Source: Cyclobacteriaceae bacterium (lineage in GTDB: Bacteria > Bacteroidota > Bacteroidia > Cytophagales > Cyclobacteriaceae). Taken from it: a stretch of DNA of 64,000 nt. The stretch is from positions 372,001 to 436,000 of the forward strand of contig JAHBTX010000002.1 of the NCBI GenBank assembly GCA_019638395.1, written 5' to 3'. Shown here one piece after another: positions 63,032 to 64,000 of this stretch (the first letter of the stretch is position 1; every line of letters starts with the position of its first letter). The notes beneath the pieces are model-generated. The model was given only the letters and a program-made list of their open reading frames with translations. It did no database searches and had not been told where the DNA came from. The position numbers and the translations under genes were made by a program.

Positions 63032-63292
63032 CTATTTTGTTGCAGCCCATTTTGCAATCTCGGTTCTAAACCATTCATTCGCAGCATCAGTCCACTTGTA
63101 GTTATCGCGAATGTATTCCATAGTTTCTTTCTCAATATCGGTGTAGGTGCCGCCATCCTTTACGGCACGTAATAAATTTTCAGCGTCAACAAGCGAAATC
63201 CGACCATCACCTGCTCCTGAAACAGCTTGATCGGCCATTTCTAATAATTTCGCATCTAACTTTTTACTGCCAACTGTTTTATAATAGCTCAT
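63032..63292 (-). CDS. Small hypothetical protein with EF-hand-like loop
   Basis: This 86-residue soluble acidic protein has no signal peptide. The segment SGAGDGRISLVDAENLL resembles part of an EF-hand loop (Asp-Gly then Ile-Ser) but lacks the first acidic ligands, so calcium binding is doubtful. Later Trp-containing helices (IRDNYKWTDAANEWF) look structured. I recognise no family. It is a single gene between the DUF1573 terminator and the DUF2520 gene. Confidence 0.7.
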   Translation of the reverse strand: MSYYKTVGSKKLDAKLLEMADQAVSGAGDGRISLVDAENLLRAVKDGGTYTDIEKETMEYIRDNYKWTDAANEWFRTEIAKWAATK

Positions 63293-63382
63293 AGGTTTTT
63301 TATTTATGAAGATACCCCGCTAATCTAAGATTTGGACACATCTCATATTAAGGTTTTGTTACGAGTAAGTGTTTTGAGCAAA

Positions 63383-64000
63383 TCAATTACCATGATATGT
63401 ATCAATAATATGTTGACTGATGATACGATAGATTTCAGCCAATCGCTCATCCTCACCTAAAAACTGTAAGTGGTTATCCAGAATTTCAAGGTCGCCCCGC
63501 CTGGCCGGCCCGGTTTGTGCCAACTGCGGCCCGATGGCCATGCTTTTGGTTACCATTTCGGTAATGAGTGGTTTTAGCCAATTATAATCAAGCGAGTTTT
63601 GTTGCATTACCTGTTGCGCAAGTGTAAGCATGTGGTTGGTAAAGTTGGAAGCAAACACTGCGGCCACATGCAAGGCCTTGCGTTCTTCTGAGGTAATCTT
63701 ACGAACTTGTTTGCTTAAACTTTTTGCCAACAGCATTACCGCACCTGCGGCTTCATCGGTTAATGTTTCTACAAACAGTGGAATGGTGGAGAAATCAATC
63801 TTGCGTTCTTTGCTGAAGGTTTGCAACGCATACAAAACACCTACATGCGGTGTGGCTGCATATTGTAACTCTGTTATCGGTATACTTCCTGATGTATGAA
63901 TTAAAATGGCATCATCGGGTAAAATAATTTCGCGGGCAACTTGTGCGATGGCTTCATCGCGCACTGCCACAATAAAAATGGAAGAAGTACTGGTTGAAAA
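63383..64000 (-). CDS. Rossmann/DUF2520 protein, N-terminus beyond window
   Basis: The frame is open at the right edge of the window, so only the last ~205 residues are seen. They start STSTSSIFIVAVRDEAIAQVA, in the Rossmann part, with HTSGSIPITELQ. A helical C-terminal DUF2520-type domain follows: GVLYALQTFSKERKIDFSTIPLFVE and HVAAVFASNFTNHMLTLAQQVM. Such proteins resemble pyrroline-5-carboxylate or F420-dependent reductases, but the substrate is unknown. The codons left of 63970 prove that the gene continues upstream. Confidence 0.85.
   Translation of the reverse strand, partial: FSTSTSSIFIVAVRDEAIAQVAREIILPDDAILIHTSGSIPITELQYAATPHVGVLYALQTFSKERKIDFSTIPLFVETLTDEAAGAVMLLAKSLSKQVRKITSEERKALHVAAVFASNFTNHMLTLAQQVMQQNSLDYNWLKPLITEMVTKSMAIGPQLAQTGPARRGDLEILDNHLQFLGEDERLAEIYRIISQHIIDTYHGN

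Noticed and set aside
1-64000. CRISPR array, rRNA or tRNA genes, prophage, toxin-antitoxin pair
   Set aside because: No spaced direct repeats, rRNA sequence, tRNA fold, phage structural gene or classical TA pair was seen. The MORN/YwqK-like part of the rhomboid protein is not paired with a toxin gene.

Overview
The window looks like chromosomal DNA of a free-living Bacteroidota, most likely order Cytophagales. The grounds are a BT_3928-family DoxX protein, eukaryote-type glutamine synthetase, archaeal/eukaryote-type prolyl-tRNA synthetase, an RprXY-like two-component pair, a row of three periplasmic folding factors ahead of a MoxR ATPase, and repeated promoter boxes of the Bacteroidota type TAnnTTTG. 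Shine-Dalgarno sequences are not conspicuous. I see no rRNA, tRNA, CRISPR array, prophage or complete insertion sequence. Genes are densely packed on both strands.

Layout. 1-3400: a truncated CocE/NonD hydrolase, then a small conserved-looking ORF with kbl. 3500-9740: a PH-like membrane protein, a secreted WD40-caspase protein, and folP-cdaA divergent from a DUF1599 protein. 9820-17340: DoxX/BT_3928 and shikimate kinase, a FadL-like porin with a Trp/Tyr/Asn-rich secreted protein, proS, and nfeD-floA. 17440-23300: an M28 peptidase, then a quinone/electrophile-defence cluster (pirin, nitroreductase, OsmC, F420-reductase-like and CDGSH proteins on the minus strand; ring-cleaving dioxygenase and hydrolase on the plus strand). 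23380-28510: a GH63-like glucosidase and a repeat-rich island with a REP-associated tyrosine transposase (RAYT), a RibD-like reductase and a truncated globin. 28570-38430: a rhomboid-MORN-TonB_C fusion, a CarboxypepD-regulatory protein, the nitrogen operon amt-porin-glnA, MarR and a ClC channel. 38440-43170: YdeI-like, SDR, NadR-like kinase, amine oxidase and a phosphodiesterase lipoprotein. 43170-50380: a TetR-ABC-HlyD-TolC exporter, TauE and RlpA. 50550-64000: guaB, a SpoIIE/STAS/HATPase partner-switching set, three SurA/parvulin-type genes and MoxR, an RprXY-like pair, DUF1573, and small or partial genes.

The most unusual features are intergenic. At least five families of palindromic repeats occur. 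One brackets the RAYT gene and supplies its stop codon. Another is a pair of elements of 125 and 124 bp with a cloverleaf-like fold, whose terminal arms differ in sequence but pair perfectly within each copy. Several promoters place the TAnnTTTG box 4-6 nt before the start codon, which implies leaderless mRNAs. Among proteins, the exporter ATPase has lost Walker B, D-loop and H-loop residues, and a rhomboid protease is fused to MORN-like and TonB_C-like modules. Candidate operators are visible before marR, tetR, amt and the RprX-like kinase gene.

All product names rest on motif recognition by eye; no database search or structure prediction was run.
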